Below are positions 24,119 to 33,196 of a stretch of DNA of 41,060 nt, in pieces. The notes beneath the pieces were generated by a model. The model saw only the letters and a list, made by a program, of their open reading frames with translations. It was not told the DNA's origin and did no database searches. Position 1 is the stretch's first letter. Every line of letters begins with the position of its first letter. The DNA comes from Dethiosulfatibacter sp. (GTDB taxonomy: Bacteria; Bacillota_A; Clostridia; Tissierellales; Dethiosulfatibacteraceae): NCBI GenBank assembly GCA_019084435.1, contig JAHRFV010000208.1:1-41060 (forward strand). Reading direction: 5' to 3'. A program made the translations under genes and the position numbers.

Positions 24119-24898
24119 ATGGCATACCTTGAAATAGATAATTTATCCATGCATTTTGGAGGGCTTGTTGCTATAAACAAGGTGTCCCTTGAAGTGAATG
24201 AAGGCGAGATTGTTAGTATTATAGGACCAAACGGAGCAGGTAAGACAACTTTGTTTAATGTTATCACCGGTGTCTACAAACCTACTGAGGGGTCAATTGT
24301 GTTTGACGGAAAGCCTATTCAAAACAAGGAGCCTCAAGAAATAGTTAAAGCCGGTATTGCAAGAACATTTCAAAATATCAGATTATGCAGTGATATGAGA
24401 GTAATCGAAAATGTACTGCTAGGGATGCATATCCACACAGACTACAATTTTTTTGATGTTGTCTTTAGAACGAAAAAATTCAAACGAATTGAAACTGAAA
24501 AACATATAGAAGCATTGAGAATATTAGGAACTATTGGTCTTCAGGATAAGGTACACAATTATGCGACTAATTTGCCTTATGGCGATCAGAGAAGACTTGA
24601 AATATCAAGAGCTATATCTACCAAGGCAAAAATCATACTCTTAGACGAACCGGCAGCAGGAATGAACGCTCTTGAGACAGATGCACTGCTAGCCTTCATA
24701 AGAAACCTAAAAACCCAGGGATTCACTATTGTTTTAATTGAGCATGACATGAGATTGGTCATGAATATTTCTGATAGAATCTATGTCATTGATCATGGAG
24801 TTAAGATAGCGGAGGGCTTGCCAAAGGATATTGCAAGGAACCCTAGAGTCATTGAAGCCTATTTGGGAAGGAGGGAAGATAATGCTGAAAGTAACTGA
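24119..24898 (+). CDS. livG: Branched-chain amino acid-type ABC transporter, ATPase LivG
   Basis: ATP-binding subunit, 259 residues: Walker A GPNGAGKTT near residue 38, LivG-type insertion around MHIHTDYNFFDVVF, degenerate signature LPYGDQRRLEISRAI, Walker B IILLDEPAAGMN and IEHDMRLV. The ribosome site is GGAAGG. The 3' end overlaps livF by 17 bases. Confidence 0.94.
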   Translation: MAYLEIDNLSMHFGGLVAINKVSLEVNEGEIVSIIGPNGAGKTTLFNVITGVYKPTEGSIVFDGKPIQNKEPQEIVKAGIARTFQNIRLCSDMRVIENVLLGMHIHTDYNFFDVVFRTKKFKRIETEKHIEALRILGTIGLQDKVHNYATNLPYGDQRRLEISRAISTKAKIILLDEPAAGMNALETDALLAFIRNLKTQGFTIVLIEHDMRLVMNISDRIYVIDHGVKIAEGLPKDIARNPRVIEAYLGRREDNAESN

Positions 24899-25595
24899 TT
24901 TACATACCTATTATGGCAATATACATGCCCTTAAAGGTATAAATCTATTTGTAGAAAAAGGTGAAATCGTTACGTTAATAGGAAGTAACGGTGCCGGGAA
25001 AAGCACCACATTATCTACTATAACAGGTCTCGTAAGATCTCAAAAAGGCAGTGTTACTTTTGATGATAAGGATATTACCAAAATGGGACCAAGTGATATA
25101 GTGAAAATGGGGTTGAGCCTTACACCAGAAGGAAGAGAAGTTTTTCCTGCTCTTACAGTGGAAGAAAACTTGAAGTTGGGAGCATACATAAGAAAAGACA
25201 AAGAAGGTATAAAAGCATCATACGAGCGCGTATATGATCTTTTTCCCAGACTGTTTGAAAGAAAAAAACAAACCGCTGGAACACTGTCTGGAGGAGAACA
25301 GCAAATGCTGGCCATTGGGCGATCTCTTATGACCGCACCTAAGCTTCTGATGCTGGATGAACCCTCTTTGGGATTAGCTCCAAAATTGATAGAGACCATA
25401 TTTGATCTGATTGTATCAATCAACAAACAAGGCACAACAATTTTGTTGGTGGAACAGAATGCAAACATGGCTTTGTCTATAGCAAACAGAGGTTATGTTC
25501 TTGAAACGGGTAAAATAATTCTGACAGATGATGCAAGAGTTTTAGAGAAAAATGATGAAGTGCGAAAAGCTTATCTTGGTGAGATTGGCGAATAA
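24882..25595 (+). CDS. livF: Branched-chain amino acid-type ABC transporter, ATPase LivF
   Basis: Second ATP-binding subunit, 237 residues: Walker A GSNGAGKST, signature LSGGEQQMLAIGRSLM, Walker B LLMLDEPSLGLAP and LLVEQNANMAL. The open frame begins at 24,831, but GGAGGGAAG lies directly before the ATG at 24,882, which also gives the standard N-terminus LKVTDLHTYYGN. The start is inside livG, so translation is probably coupled. Confidence 0.94.
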   Translation: MLKVTDLHTYYGNIHALKGINLFVEKGEIVTLIGSNGAGKSTTLSTITGLVRSQKGSVTFDDKDITKMGPSDIVKMGLSLTPEGREVFPALTVEENLKLGAYIRKDKEGIKASYERVYDLFPRLFERKKQTAGTLSGGEQQMLAIGRSLMTAPKLLMLDEPSLGLAPKLIETIFDLIVSINKQGTTILLVEQNANMALSIANRGYVLETGKIILTDDARVLEKNDEVRKAYLGEIGE

Positions 25596-25612
25596 ATTTT
25601 TGGGAGGATATT

Positions 25613-26596
25613 ATGAAAAAAATAATTAACAGTCCGGATCATGTTGTATCAGAAATGCTTGAGGGGATGGTAAAATGTCATCCTGAGTTGGTATATTTTA
25701 AAGATGTTGAAGTTGTTGCGAGGAAAATAAAAACGAAGAAAGTAGGGCTAGTATCTGGTGGTGGTAGTGGACACGAACCAGCACATGCTGGATATGTCGG
25801 GAGAGGCATGTTGGATGCGGCTGTTGCAGGTAATGTTTTTGCATCACCTTCCCCGGACAGAGTACTGAAAGGTATTGAAGAAGCAAATCAAGGTGAGGGA
25901 GTTCTGCTTATTATCAAAAACTACTCAGGCGATATCATGAACTTTCAAATGGCTAAAGAGTTGGCTGAGATGGATGGCGCAAATGTCGATTTTGTGGTTG
26001 TTAAAGATGATGTGGCCGTTCAGGACAGCACTTATTCAACAGGCAGAAGGGGTATAGCTGGAACGGTACTGGTGCACAAGATAGCAGGCGCAAAAGCTGA
26101 ACAAGGCGCTACTCTTGAAGAAGTAAAAGCAGCAGCGGCAAAAGCAATAGCCAATATAAGAAGTATGGGAATGGCGATGTCATCTTGTACGCTACCAGGT
26201 GTCGGAAAACCCAGCTTTATATTAGGTGAAAATGAAATAGAAATCGGAATGGGCATTCATGGTGAGCCTGGAATCGAAAAAAGTGAAATACTAAGTGCTA
26301 AAGAGTTAGCAGATCGATTAGTTGACAAAATACTTAAGGATTTCGATTATACAAACAGCGAAGTAGCCGTAATGATTAATGGACTTGGTGCAACTCCGTT
26401 GATGGAATTATATATATTGAACAATGAGGTTGAAAAAATTCTATCATCAAAAAACATATCAATACACAAAACATATGTTGGCAATTTCATGACTTCTTTG
26501 GAAATGTCGGGTTGCTCTGTGACTTTACTCAAACTAGATGATGAGTTAAAAAGCCTTATAGATGCTCCTTGTGATACTCCAGCATTTAAGGGTTAA
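25613..26596 (+). CDS. dhaK: Dihydroxyacetone kinase subunit DhaK
   Basis: Substrate-binding kinase subunit, 327 residues, close to the 356 of Escherichia coli DhaK. Key residues are in place: GGGSGHEP at 49-56 with His54, YSGD with Asp107 (general base position) and GIHGEPG with His216, the histidine that forms the covalent hemiaminal with dihydroxyacetone. It starts 17 bases after livF with GGGAGGA as ribosome site, so it looks like part of the same transcript. DhaM, the phosphotransferase partner of PTS-dependent enzymes, is absent from the window. Dak1-domain proteins can also act on other short sugars or ketones, so the substrate here is open. Confidence 0.9.
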   Translation: MKKIINSPDHVVSEMLEGMVKCHPELVYFKDVEVVARKIKTKKVGLVSGGGSGHEPAHAGYVGRGMLDAAVAGNVFASPSPDRVLKGIEEANQGEGVLLIIKNYSGDIMNFQMAKELAEMDGANVDFVVVKDDVAVQDSTYSTGRRGIAGTVLVHKIAGAKAEQGATLEEVKAAAAKAIANIRSMGMAMSSCTLPGVGKPSFILGENEIEIGMGIHGEPGIEKSEILSAKELADRLVDKILKDFDYTNSEVAVMINGLGATPLMELYILNNEVEKILSSKNISIHKTYVGNFMTSLEMSGCSVTLLKLDDELKSLIDAPCDTPAFKG

Positions 26597-26606
26597 GGTG
26601 AGTAAT

Positions 26607-27248
26607 ATGAAAGTAGAAATAACTAAAGAGCAGTATTTAACCTATATAGAAAAAGTTTCTGAAAAAATAGCTTCAGAAAAGAATTATATTACTGAATTGG
26701 ACTCTATTACTGGCGACGGAGATCACTGGGTAAACATGAACATGGGATTTCAGAAACTGATAAGTAGCAAAAGTGATTTGGAACAACTTAGTTTCAACCA
26801 AATGTTTAAAAAAATCGGTATGTTGATTATGTCAACAGTTGGTGGATCTTCAGGAGTTCTTTACGGTAGTGCTTATATCAAGGCTGCATCAGAAATTGGT
26901 GATGCTGAAATAATTGACTTAGCATTATTGCTTAAGGTATTTGAAGCGAAACTTAATGGTATCATGGAAAGAGGAAATGCTAAACCTGGTGACAAAACCA
27001 TGATAGACTCTTTATATCGTGGGGTCGAGAAGTTTAAGGAAGCAATCTCGGCAAACAAGAGCGATAAGGAAGTTCTAATGGCATTTAAAGAAGGGGCTCA
27101 ACAAGGAATGCAAGATACTAAAGAAATGGAAGCAGCAAAGGGAAGAGCTTACTACCAGACTAATAAGGGTGTAGGGCATTTAGATCCTGGAGCTGTGACA
27201 ATGTATTACCAGATTGAAGCGTTGGTTGATTTTCTTTTGACATCTTGA
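26607..27248 (+). CDS. dhaL: Dihydroxyacetone kinase subunit DhaL
   Basis: Nucleotide-binding subunit, 213 residues, the normal length. ITGDGDHWVNMNMGF near residue 30 carries the Asp residues that bind Mg-ADP/ATP, and GGSSGVLYGSAYI and KPGDKTMIDSL are the other conserved nucleotide-site loops. The frame opens inside dhaK at 26,562, but AAGGTGAG precedes the ATG at 26,607, ten bases after the dhaK stop. The GDHW in place of the commoner GDHG in the metal loop is a small oddity. Forms the kinase with DhaK. Confidence 0.9.
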   Translation: MKVEITKEQYLTYIEKVSEKIASEKNYITELDSITGDGDHWVNMNMGFQKLISSKSDLEQLSFNQMFKKIGMLIMSTVGGSSGVLYGSAYIKAASEIGDAEIIDLALLLKVFEAKLNGIMERGNAKPGDKTMIDSLYRGVEKFKEAISANKSDKEVLMAFKEGAQQGMQDTKEMEAAKGRAYYQTNKGVGHLDPGAVTMYYQIEALVDFLLTS

Positions 27249-27291
27249 ACCTAAAGAAAGCGGTTTATAGAGGGCTAAGGGGGAACGAGAT

Positions 27292-29013
27292 ATGAATTTG
27301 ATGTTAATTCAGGATGTGATTCTGAAGTATTCTGAAGCGATATCAACAGTTTTGGGTGTTGATGTTGTTATTATTGACAGGTATTATAATAAAATCGCCT
27401 ATACAACCAGAAATATCAGAGATGCCATACCAATCACAAGAACATCGGTTGTTGGCGAGGTGATGAATACAGGCGAAGTATTGATTGTTGAAAACAACTT
27501 GAATTATCCAATATGTCAAAACTGTGAAGATTTATCGAACTGCATGATTCACGGTATTATTTCTGTGCCAATTATCCTAGGCAAAAAATCAGTCGGAGCA
27601 GTAGCACTTTTGATACCTAAAGGAAAAAAAACAAATATATTTGACAATGTTTCGCCTGCAATTGATTTTGTCCAGATTATTGCTGATTTGATTGGGTCTA
27701 AACTAAAAAACATTGAAGATGTTGAAAAACTGAAATTAACAAATTATGAAAGAGATGTTATTGTCAATACTATTGATGATGGTATCATATCATTTAACAA
27801 CGATGGAAAAGTTTCATATTATAATAACTGTTTTATATCATATTTCAACATCACGAAAACAATAAACGATTATCATTTCGAAGATCTTTTTCATCATCCT
27901 ATAATCAAAGAGATTTTTTACTCAGCACAGGATGAAACAGATAAAAGCTTTTTCTATGAGGAACAAGGGGTTTCTTTTTTAGGTATTGTCACAAAGAAAT
28001 CAATTGTTTCAAATGGAATTAAACATGGAACATTATTGATATTCAAAAGCATAAATCAAAGCTATAACGCATTAAACAAGGTTTTGGATCAACAAAGACA
28101 CATTAGTTTCAAGAATCTTACTTGTCTAGAAAAAAGCTTTTTAGAAGAAATTGAAAAAGCAAAAAAAATAGCAGTGACTAACAAAGAAGTGCTTATATTA
28201 GGCGAAGAGGGCTTAGAACAAGATGACTTGGCTAGAGCTATTCATAACTTTTCAGACAGATCGGACAAGGGATACAGAACCATTGATTTTTCGTGCAAAA
28301 CACTTAAATACATTGAGAACAGTATTGTGGGTAGTAACACTAACAATTTAAAGGACGATATAGTAGTTGGCGATTTAAGTATGGCGAATTATGGAACTGC
28401 ATACATAAAAAATATACAAGATATGCCGAGATATATGCAGGATATCATTCTGGGGCTTTTAAAGAACAAGTCGTTTTATAGTAAAACTCTAGGCAAGCAG
28501 AATCTAGACATTAGATTTATATTTCACACGACGGAATCACTGGAACAATTGGTTTCTACTGGTTATTTCAATGAAGAATTGTTTTATAGAATTCAAAAAA
28601 ACATTTTAGTGATTCCGCCATTCAAAGATAGAAAGCATAATATCAGACAAATCTTAAACAATACGATTGAAAAATTGAAAATAGTCTATTCTAAACCTGA
28701 CATCAGATTTTCTGAAGAAGCATTGAAGCAATTGATGGAAATGAGATGGCCAAGAAATCAATACTCGATGGAAACAGTTTTAGGTCACATAATCTCTTTA
28801 GCAGATAATGATATAGTTGGTACAAGTCAAATGGAAGAGCATTTGTATCATGAAAGAAACAATTTTGAGAGCTACAATGTTGAAGAATTGGAAAAAAGCA
28901 TTATACTTGATTTACTGGAACAAGGCTATGAAAAAGAGGAAATTGCCAAAAAGATGGGCATAAGCAGAGCTACCTTGTACAGGAAACTGACAAAACACAA
29001 TATAAACGAATAA
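27292..29013 (+). CDS. DhaR-like transcriptional regulator with decayed AAA+ domain
   Basis: Regulator of 573 residues built like a sigma-54 enhancer-binding protein: GAF-like sensor (about 1-140), PAS (about 150-255), AAA+ remnant (about 275-510) and a Fis-type helix-turn-helix at the C-terminus (IAKKMGISRATLYRKL). The ATPase core has decayed: the Walker A position reads GEEGLEQDD instead of GESGTGKE (304-312), no GAFTGA loop is found, and the Walker B position reads AYIKNI instead of LFLDEI. It should neither hydrolyse ATP nor activate sigma-54. E. coli DhaR, which also has this architecture, acts with the housekeeping sigma factor and is controlled by DhaK and DhaL; the position next to dhaKL fits that model. 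The sensor carries C75-x2-C78-x5-C84, possibly metal-binding. Confidence 0.8.
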   Translation: MNLMLIQDVILKYSEAISTVLGVDVVIIDRYYNKIAYTTRNIRDAIPITRTSVVGEVMNTGEVLIVENNLNYPICQNCEDLSNCMIHGIISVPIILGKKSVGAVALLIPKGKKTNIFDNVSPAIDFVQIIADLIGSKLKNIEDVEKLKLTNYERDVIVNTIDDGIISFNNDGKVSYYNNCFISYFNITKTINDYHFEDLFHHPIIKEIFYSAQDETDKSFFYEEQGVSFLGIVTKKSIVSNGIKHGTLLIFKSINQSYNALNKVLDQQRHISFKNLTCLEKSFLEEIEKAKKIAVTNKEVLILGEEGLEQDDLARAIHNFSDRSDKGYRTIDFSCKTLKYIENSIVGSNTNNLKDDIVVGDLSMANYGTAYIKNIQDMPRYMQDIILGLLKNKSFYSKTLGKQNLDIRFIFHTTESLEQLVSTGYFNEELFYRIQKNILVIPPFKDRKHNIRQILNNTIEKLKIVYSKPDIRFSEEALKQLMEMRWPRNQYSMETVLGHIISLADNDIVGTSQMEEHLYHERNNFESYNVEELEKSIILDLLEQGYEKEEIAKKMGISRATLYRKLTKHNINE

Positions 29014-29044
29014 GTGTCACCACAAACAAGAGAGGAATTCAGAA

Positions 29045-30325
29045 ATGCAAAAAATGATTATTACAGACATCGTCAATATTCTTAAAAAAGAAGTTGTTCC
29101 TGCAATGGGATGCACAGAACCTGTTGCTATAGCCTTGGCGTCATCTTATGCCATTAGTGGACTTGAAGGAAAGATTAATAAGATATCACTGAGAATAAGT
29201 AGTAATGTGTACAAAAATGCCAAAGCAGTAGGGATACCAGGTACTGATCATACTGGGATTGAAATGGCTATCGCATTAGGCGCCAGCATAGGTGAACCAG
29301 ATTACGATTTAACAATACTGTCTAAGCTCACTCCAAGAGATATCCAAAATTCATTGGCTTTAGTGAACGATACACTAATAGACTTAAAAATATTATATGA
29401 TACACCCAATATGTATATTGATGTAGAGATATTAATGGAGAATGGTGAGTTTGGAAAATCGATTATTCAAGATTATCACACAAATCTTGTATATTTGCAA
29501 AAAAATGATTCTATCAAAATAGACCGTACACAAGAGAGCTTTTCAGATAATACCGATAATGTAGACCTTTTAAATTATCCACTAAAAACAATTATTGAAA
29601 ACACTTTAAAAATTCCATATGAAGAAATAGAATTCCTTTTAGAGGGTATCAAACTAAATATGGAAATGGCAGAAGTGGGACTAAAAATGGAACAAGGGAT
29701 GTCTATTGGTAAATCGTGGAAAAATATACTTGATAAAGGTTTCCTTACCAATGGATTAAGTAATGAAATCACTATGTACACCACCGCAGCCTGTGTCGCA
29801 AGGATGAGTGGTATAGAGTTACCAGTCATGACCAGCTCAGGCAGTGGAAATAATGGAATCATTGCGGTTATTCCGATATCGATAGTTGCTAAGCATCTCG
29901 GGGCAAGTATGGAGAAAACAGCTTATGCTTTAGCCGTCAGCCATATTGTTAACTCAAATGTAAAGAAATATGTTGGAAGACTTTCTCCAGTTTGTGGGTG
30001 TGGAGTCTCGGCAGGGGCTGGTGCAGGAGCTGGTATAGTCTACTTGCTTGGAGGTGGGTTAGACGAAATTGAAAAGGCAATAGTTAATGTTGTCTCCAGT
30101 TTGGCAGGCATGATATGCGATGGTGGCAAGGTGGGGTGTGCGCTAAAACTATCTGCAAGCGCTTCAATGGCATGGCAAAGTGCACTCTTCGCAATGGAAG
30201 GTGTATGTGTGCCTTCTGGAAATGGAATTGTAGGCATCACTCTAGACGACACACTTAAAAACCTGGGTTTAATCAGTAAAGAAGGTATGTGTAACGTTGA
30301 CAGAGCCGTAATATCAACTATGTAA
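29045..30325 (+). CDS. cyuA: L-cysteine desulfidase / serine dehydratase alpha family (CyuA, UPF0597)
   Basis: Predicted oxygen-sensitive [4Fe-4S] enzyme, 426 residues (E. coli CyuA/YhaM is about 436). KKEVVPAMGCTEPVAIALA at residues 14-32 is the hallmark of UPF0597. Further conserved cysteines, likely cluster ligands, lie in TAACVARMSG, SPVCGCGVSAGAG and MICDGGKVGCALKLS. Known members convert L-cysteine to pyruvate, sulfide and ammonia; some relatives may dehydrate serine or other beta-substituted amino acids. The start has GAGAGGA upstream and follows the regulator by 31 bases. As last gene of the ATC hydrolase-liv-dha block it suggests cysteine degradation as the endpoint of the pathway. 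Confidence 0.83.
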   Translation: MQKMIITDIVNILKKEVVPAMGCTEPVAIALASSYAISGLEGKINKISLRISSNVYKNAKAVGIPGTDHTGIEMAIALGASIGEPDYDLTILSKLTPRDIQNSLALVNDTLIDLKILYDTPNMYIDVEILMENGEFGKSIIQDYHTNLVYLQKNDSIKIDRTQESFSDNTDNVDLLNYPLKTIIENTLKIPYEEIEFLLEGIKLNMEMAEVGLKMEQGMSIGKSWKNILDKGFLTNGLSNEITMYTTAACVARMSGIELPVMTSSGSGNNGIIAVIPISIVAKHLGASMEKTAYALAVSHIVNSNVKKYVGRLSPVCGCGVSAGAGAGAGIVYLLGGGLDEIEKAIVNVVSSLAGMICDGGKVGCALKLSASASMAWQSALFAMEGVCVPSGNGIVGITLDDTLKNLGLISKEGMCNVDRAVISTM

Positions 30326-30363
30326 AAATAATCTGAGAGACTTGGTCTCTCAGATTATTTTTT
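30326..30363. terminator. Bidirectional terminator between cyuA and the MBL gene
   Basis: A perfect 16-bp stem (30,326-30,341 with 30,345-30,360) and a three-base loop, A-rich on the left and T-rich on the right, immediately after the cyuA stop. The stop codon of the convergent MBL gene lies inside the right arm. It should serve both genes. Confidence 0.93.
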
Positions 30364-31245
30364 TAAGAATAGAATTCTGTTATTATCCAGATATGCATCT
30401 ACTAGGTTATTTTCCTGAAAGTATGATAGGTAACTTCTAGCAGTGCGTTGCAAGTATACTATCTTTCTTAAGTCAGCGTTTATTTCAAGTTTGTTAACTA
30501 TCTCAGCAGTGTAATCCTCAAAGCATTTAGGTTGTTTCAATATATCAAGCAGGATTTCTATCCGCGAGTTTATATGGTCAATATTCTGATCAATCAAGCT
30601 GTCGATTTTGTCATAAATACCTTCATGAGATAAAATATATTTATCACATTCAAGAGCTTTTAGATTTTTTTTGGATGCCAGGTCATTCCCGACATCGAAT
30701 ATGTAAGGTAGTTTTGTTATCTGAATCATTCTTTCGCTTAGCAGGACATCTCCTAGATAAGCGACATTATCAGGTGTGATGTAGCCAACCTGATAAGGGC
30801 TGTGTCCATAGATTTTAATAATCTGAAAATCAACTCCTAGAAAATAGAAATCTGTATAATCGGGATTGATGACTATGTCGGTCTTATAGCTAAAACTAGG
30901 TATAGTATCTCCGAAAACCCTGAATCGCAGGTTGTCAGAAAGTACATACATATTGTAGGAGTTTTCACCTAACATGTTTTCGACGTAGGGGGCAGCTATT
31001 TGTGCTCCATATGTCAGCTTAAGAAGATTATTTCCTCCAGCATGGTCGATATGGCCATGTGTGCATAGAACGCCTTTGACAGTTAAATCATTCATCTCCA
31101 TAAAGGGGATGATTTCATTCTTTACAGTTTTATGAAATCCCGAATCAATAAGCAGACAGTGCTTTTGGTTCAGACGATAAAGTCCCAGATCGATAAAATC
31201 GGGACTGATAGAATAGGTATTTCCTTTGACTTTTTTAAGTTCCAT
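30355..31245 (-). CDS. Metallo-beta-lactamase-fold hydrolase
   Basis: Cytoplasmic MBL-fold protein, 296 residues. The metal-binding motif is THGHIDHAGG (His63, His65, Asp67, His68), with further ligands in YGHSPYQVGY and VAYLGDVLLSE. The N-terminal part resembles glyoxalase II-like and quorum-quenching lactonase-like hydrolases, while the 100-residue C-terminal segment is likely helical and may set specificity. ATG at 31,245 with AAAGGAG. It lies 29 bases downstream of the SLC13 transporter gene on the same strand and is likely co-transcribed. Substrate unknown; a thioester or lactone is possible. Confidence 0.82.
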   Translation of the reverse strand: MELKKVKGNTYSISPDFIDLGLYRLNQKHCLLIDSGFHKTVKNEIIPFMEMNDLTVKGVLCTHGHIDHAGGNNLLKLTYGAQIAAPYVENMLGENSYNMYVLSDNLRFRVFGDTIPSFSYKTDIVINPDYTDFYFLGVDFQIIKIYGHSPYQVGYITPDNVAYLGDVLLSERMIQITKLPYIFDVGNDLASKKNLKALECDKYILSHEGIYDKIDSLIDQNIDHINSRIEILLDILKQPKCFEDYTAEIVNKLEINADLRKIVYLQRTARSYLSYFQENNLVDAYLDNNRILFLKK

Positions 31246-31274
31246 TAATTACTCCTTTGTGTCAAATAATTGAT

Positions 31275-33065
31275 TTATAAAGGCCAGAAAAAAAGCAATA
31301 AGGGCGTGCCTATTAGAAGGACTAGAAGTGATACAGGCAATCCCATTCTCCAGTAGTCACCGAATCTATAACCGCCAGGACCCATTACCAGCGTACAGGA
31401 TTGATGACCTATTGGTGTCATGAAGGCAGACGAAGCAGACACCGCTACGCCCATAAGCAAGGGATCAACTGAGACGCCCATCTGAATTGAAAGACTGATA
31501 GCGATAGGCGCCATCAAAACCGCAGCAGCAGCATTGTTGATCATATTAGTTAGTAGCATTGTAATGACCATCAGCAGAACAACCATCATCGATGGATTAA
31601 GTATGTCCATAGCTCGTATCATCAAACCTGCAATGGTATCAGCACCTCCAGTGAACTGAAGAGCTTCTCCAATGGGCAAAAGAGCTCCCAGCATAATGAT
31701 AATAGGCCATTCTATAGCTTCATAGAATTCTTTGGGTGTTATCACATTTATCAACACCATCAAAATTGCACAAGATACAAATGAAACCTGAACGCTGACA
31801 AGACCTGCAGTTGTTGCAATAATTGATAGCAGAAATAACCCAATAGTTAGATTTCTCTTCAAAAAAAGCTTGCTTGATGACAGATCCACTCCTCTCTCAG
31901 CAAGAGGAAGTGCTCTTAGTTTAGTTAGAGTTTCTTGCATTGATGGCCTGGAGCATTGCAATAAAAGAATATCACCAGGACGAAAACGATGGGATTTCAG
32001 ACGATAATAGGAAGAAATGTTATTACGTGAAACTGCAACCAAATTAGCAGAATATCGTCTTCGCAGATCCAGTTCAATTATATTACGACCGATAGCCGGC
32101 GAATCGTCTCTAAGAACAACTTCAACGATTGTGTGTTCTTCATCACTCAGCATTTTGCCACTTTCATCATAGATAACCTTAGAGCCTTTTAGAATAAACC
32201 CTGATTTTTCGATAAGCTTAGAGAGTTCATTGTGGTCTGCTTTAATAACCAACAAATCACATTCTTCGATCTGATTGCTTGCATTTGGTGCTATGATGGT
32301 TTTGTTACCTCTTATAATACTGACGATGTTGACATCGAGATTCAACTTAAGCAACATGTCGCGAATACTTTTGTTAGCATTCTTATTGCCCTCTGGAATA
32401 TAGACCTCAGACATGTAATCATCAACCTCAAAAAAATCAGTTTGAACGTCATCACTTTTTCTTTTTGGTATCAAATGCCAGCCAATAAATGAAATAAATA
32501 TAATCCCAATAAAAGTCAATCCAATTCCTACCGGTGCAAAATCAAAGAAAGAGAAGCTTTCCAATCCGGCATTGACTCTATAAGTTGAGATAATCAGATT
32601 GGGAGGAGTTCCAATCTCCGTTATAAGTCCACCAAGCAAAGATGAAAATGCAACCGGCATCAGCAAGTAGGAAGCGGATATCTTGTGGTGTTTTCCAACC
32701 TTGATAGCAATCGGCATAATCAAGGCAAGGGCGCCAACGTTGTTCATAAAACTTGATAATGCTGCGGTCATAATCATTAAGGCTGCAATTTTAACACTGA
32801 TACTTTTACCACCTCTATTGAGAAATCTAACTAGTTGATCTAAAGCGCCAGTCTTCAATAACGCACTGCTGACAACTAAAATAGCTGCTACAGTAATGAC
32901 AGCGGGATGACCAAAACCTAAAAAAGCGTTACTCGCTGGTACAATTCCTGCTAACGCTAAAACTAAAAGGGCTAATAGTGCAACGAAATCATAACGAACT
33001 TTACCATTAACAAACAAAAATAAAGATACTAAAATAACACTGAATACAATCAGTTGTTGATACAT
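31275..33065 (-). CDS. SLC13/DASS-type transporter with two TrkA-C domains
   Basis: Membrane transporter of 596 residues in the citrate/anion transporter superfamily. About five helices up to residue 200 and six or more after 390 flank a cytoplasmic insert (about 210-370) with two TrkA-C-like regulatory domains (LLVIKADHNELSKLIEKSG and PGDILLLQCSRPSM segments). The halves show the expected motifs: LTEIGTPPNLIIST (SNT-like hairpin near residue 155) and the second near FMTPIGHQSCTLVMGP at the C-terminal half. Likely Na+ or H+ symport of a dicarboxylate, sulfate or similar anion. The start at 33,065 has GGGTGGGA upstream; a GTG/ATG 15 bases earlier lacks one. Confidence 0.88.
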   Translation of the reverse strand: MYQQLIVFSVILVSLFLFVNGKVRYDFVALLALLVLALAGIVPASNAFLGFGHPAVITVAAILVVSSALLKTGALDQLVRFLNRGGKSISVKIAALMIMTAALSSFMNNVGALALIMPIAIKVGKHHKISASYLLMPVAFSSLLGGLITEIGTPPNLIISTYRVNAGLESFSFFDFAPVGIGLTFIGIIFISFIGWHLIPKRKSDDVQTDFFEVDDYMSEVYIPEGNKNANKSIRDMLLKLNLDVNIVSIIRGNKTIIAPNASNQIEECDLLVIKADHNELSKLIEKSGFILKGSKVIYDESGKMLSDEEHTIVEVVLRDDSPAIGRNIIELDLRRRYSANLVAVSRNNISSYYRLKSHRFRPGDILLLQCSRPSMQETLTKLRALPLAERGVDLSSSKLFLKRNLTIGLFLLSIIATTAGLVSVQVSFVSCAILMVLINVITPKEFYEAIEWPIIIMLGALLPIGEALQFTGGADTIAGLMIRAMDILNPSMMVVLLMVITMLLTNMINNAAAAVLMAPIAISLSIQMGVSVDPLLMGVAVSASSAFMTPIGHQSCTLVMGPGGYRFGDYWRMGLPVSLLVLLIGTPLLLFFWPL

Positions 33066-33163
33066 AACAATCCCACCCATTTCAAGCTTTTGTTCTACTT
33101 TTTCATAGACACCTTGATTATATATTTTATCATCTATGTGATTTGATGACCAGAAATAGTTTA

Positions 33164-33192
33164 TTGTTGTATAAGCGATACTTTGATATAAT
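33164..33192 (+). promoter_or_regulatory. Strong predicted promoter of the dehydratase-cyclodeaminase operon
   Basis: TTGTTG (33,164-33,169) and TATAAT (33,187-33,192) with a 17-base spacer, 32 bases ahead of the first ATG. The predicted transcript start falls inside the dyad at 33,197-33,212. Confidence 0.75.
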
Positions 33193-33196
33193 TAGG

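Noticed and set aside
25040..25468. 142-codon minus-strand frame
   Set aside because: Antisense to livF; serine-rich sequence typical of reverse translation of an ABC ATPase.
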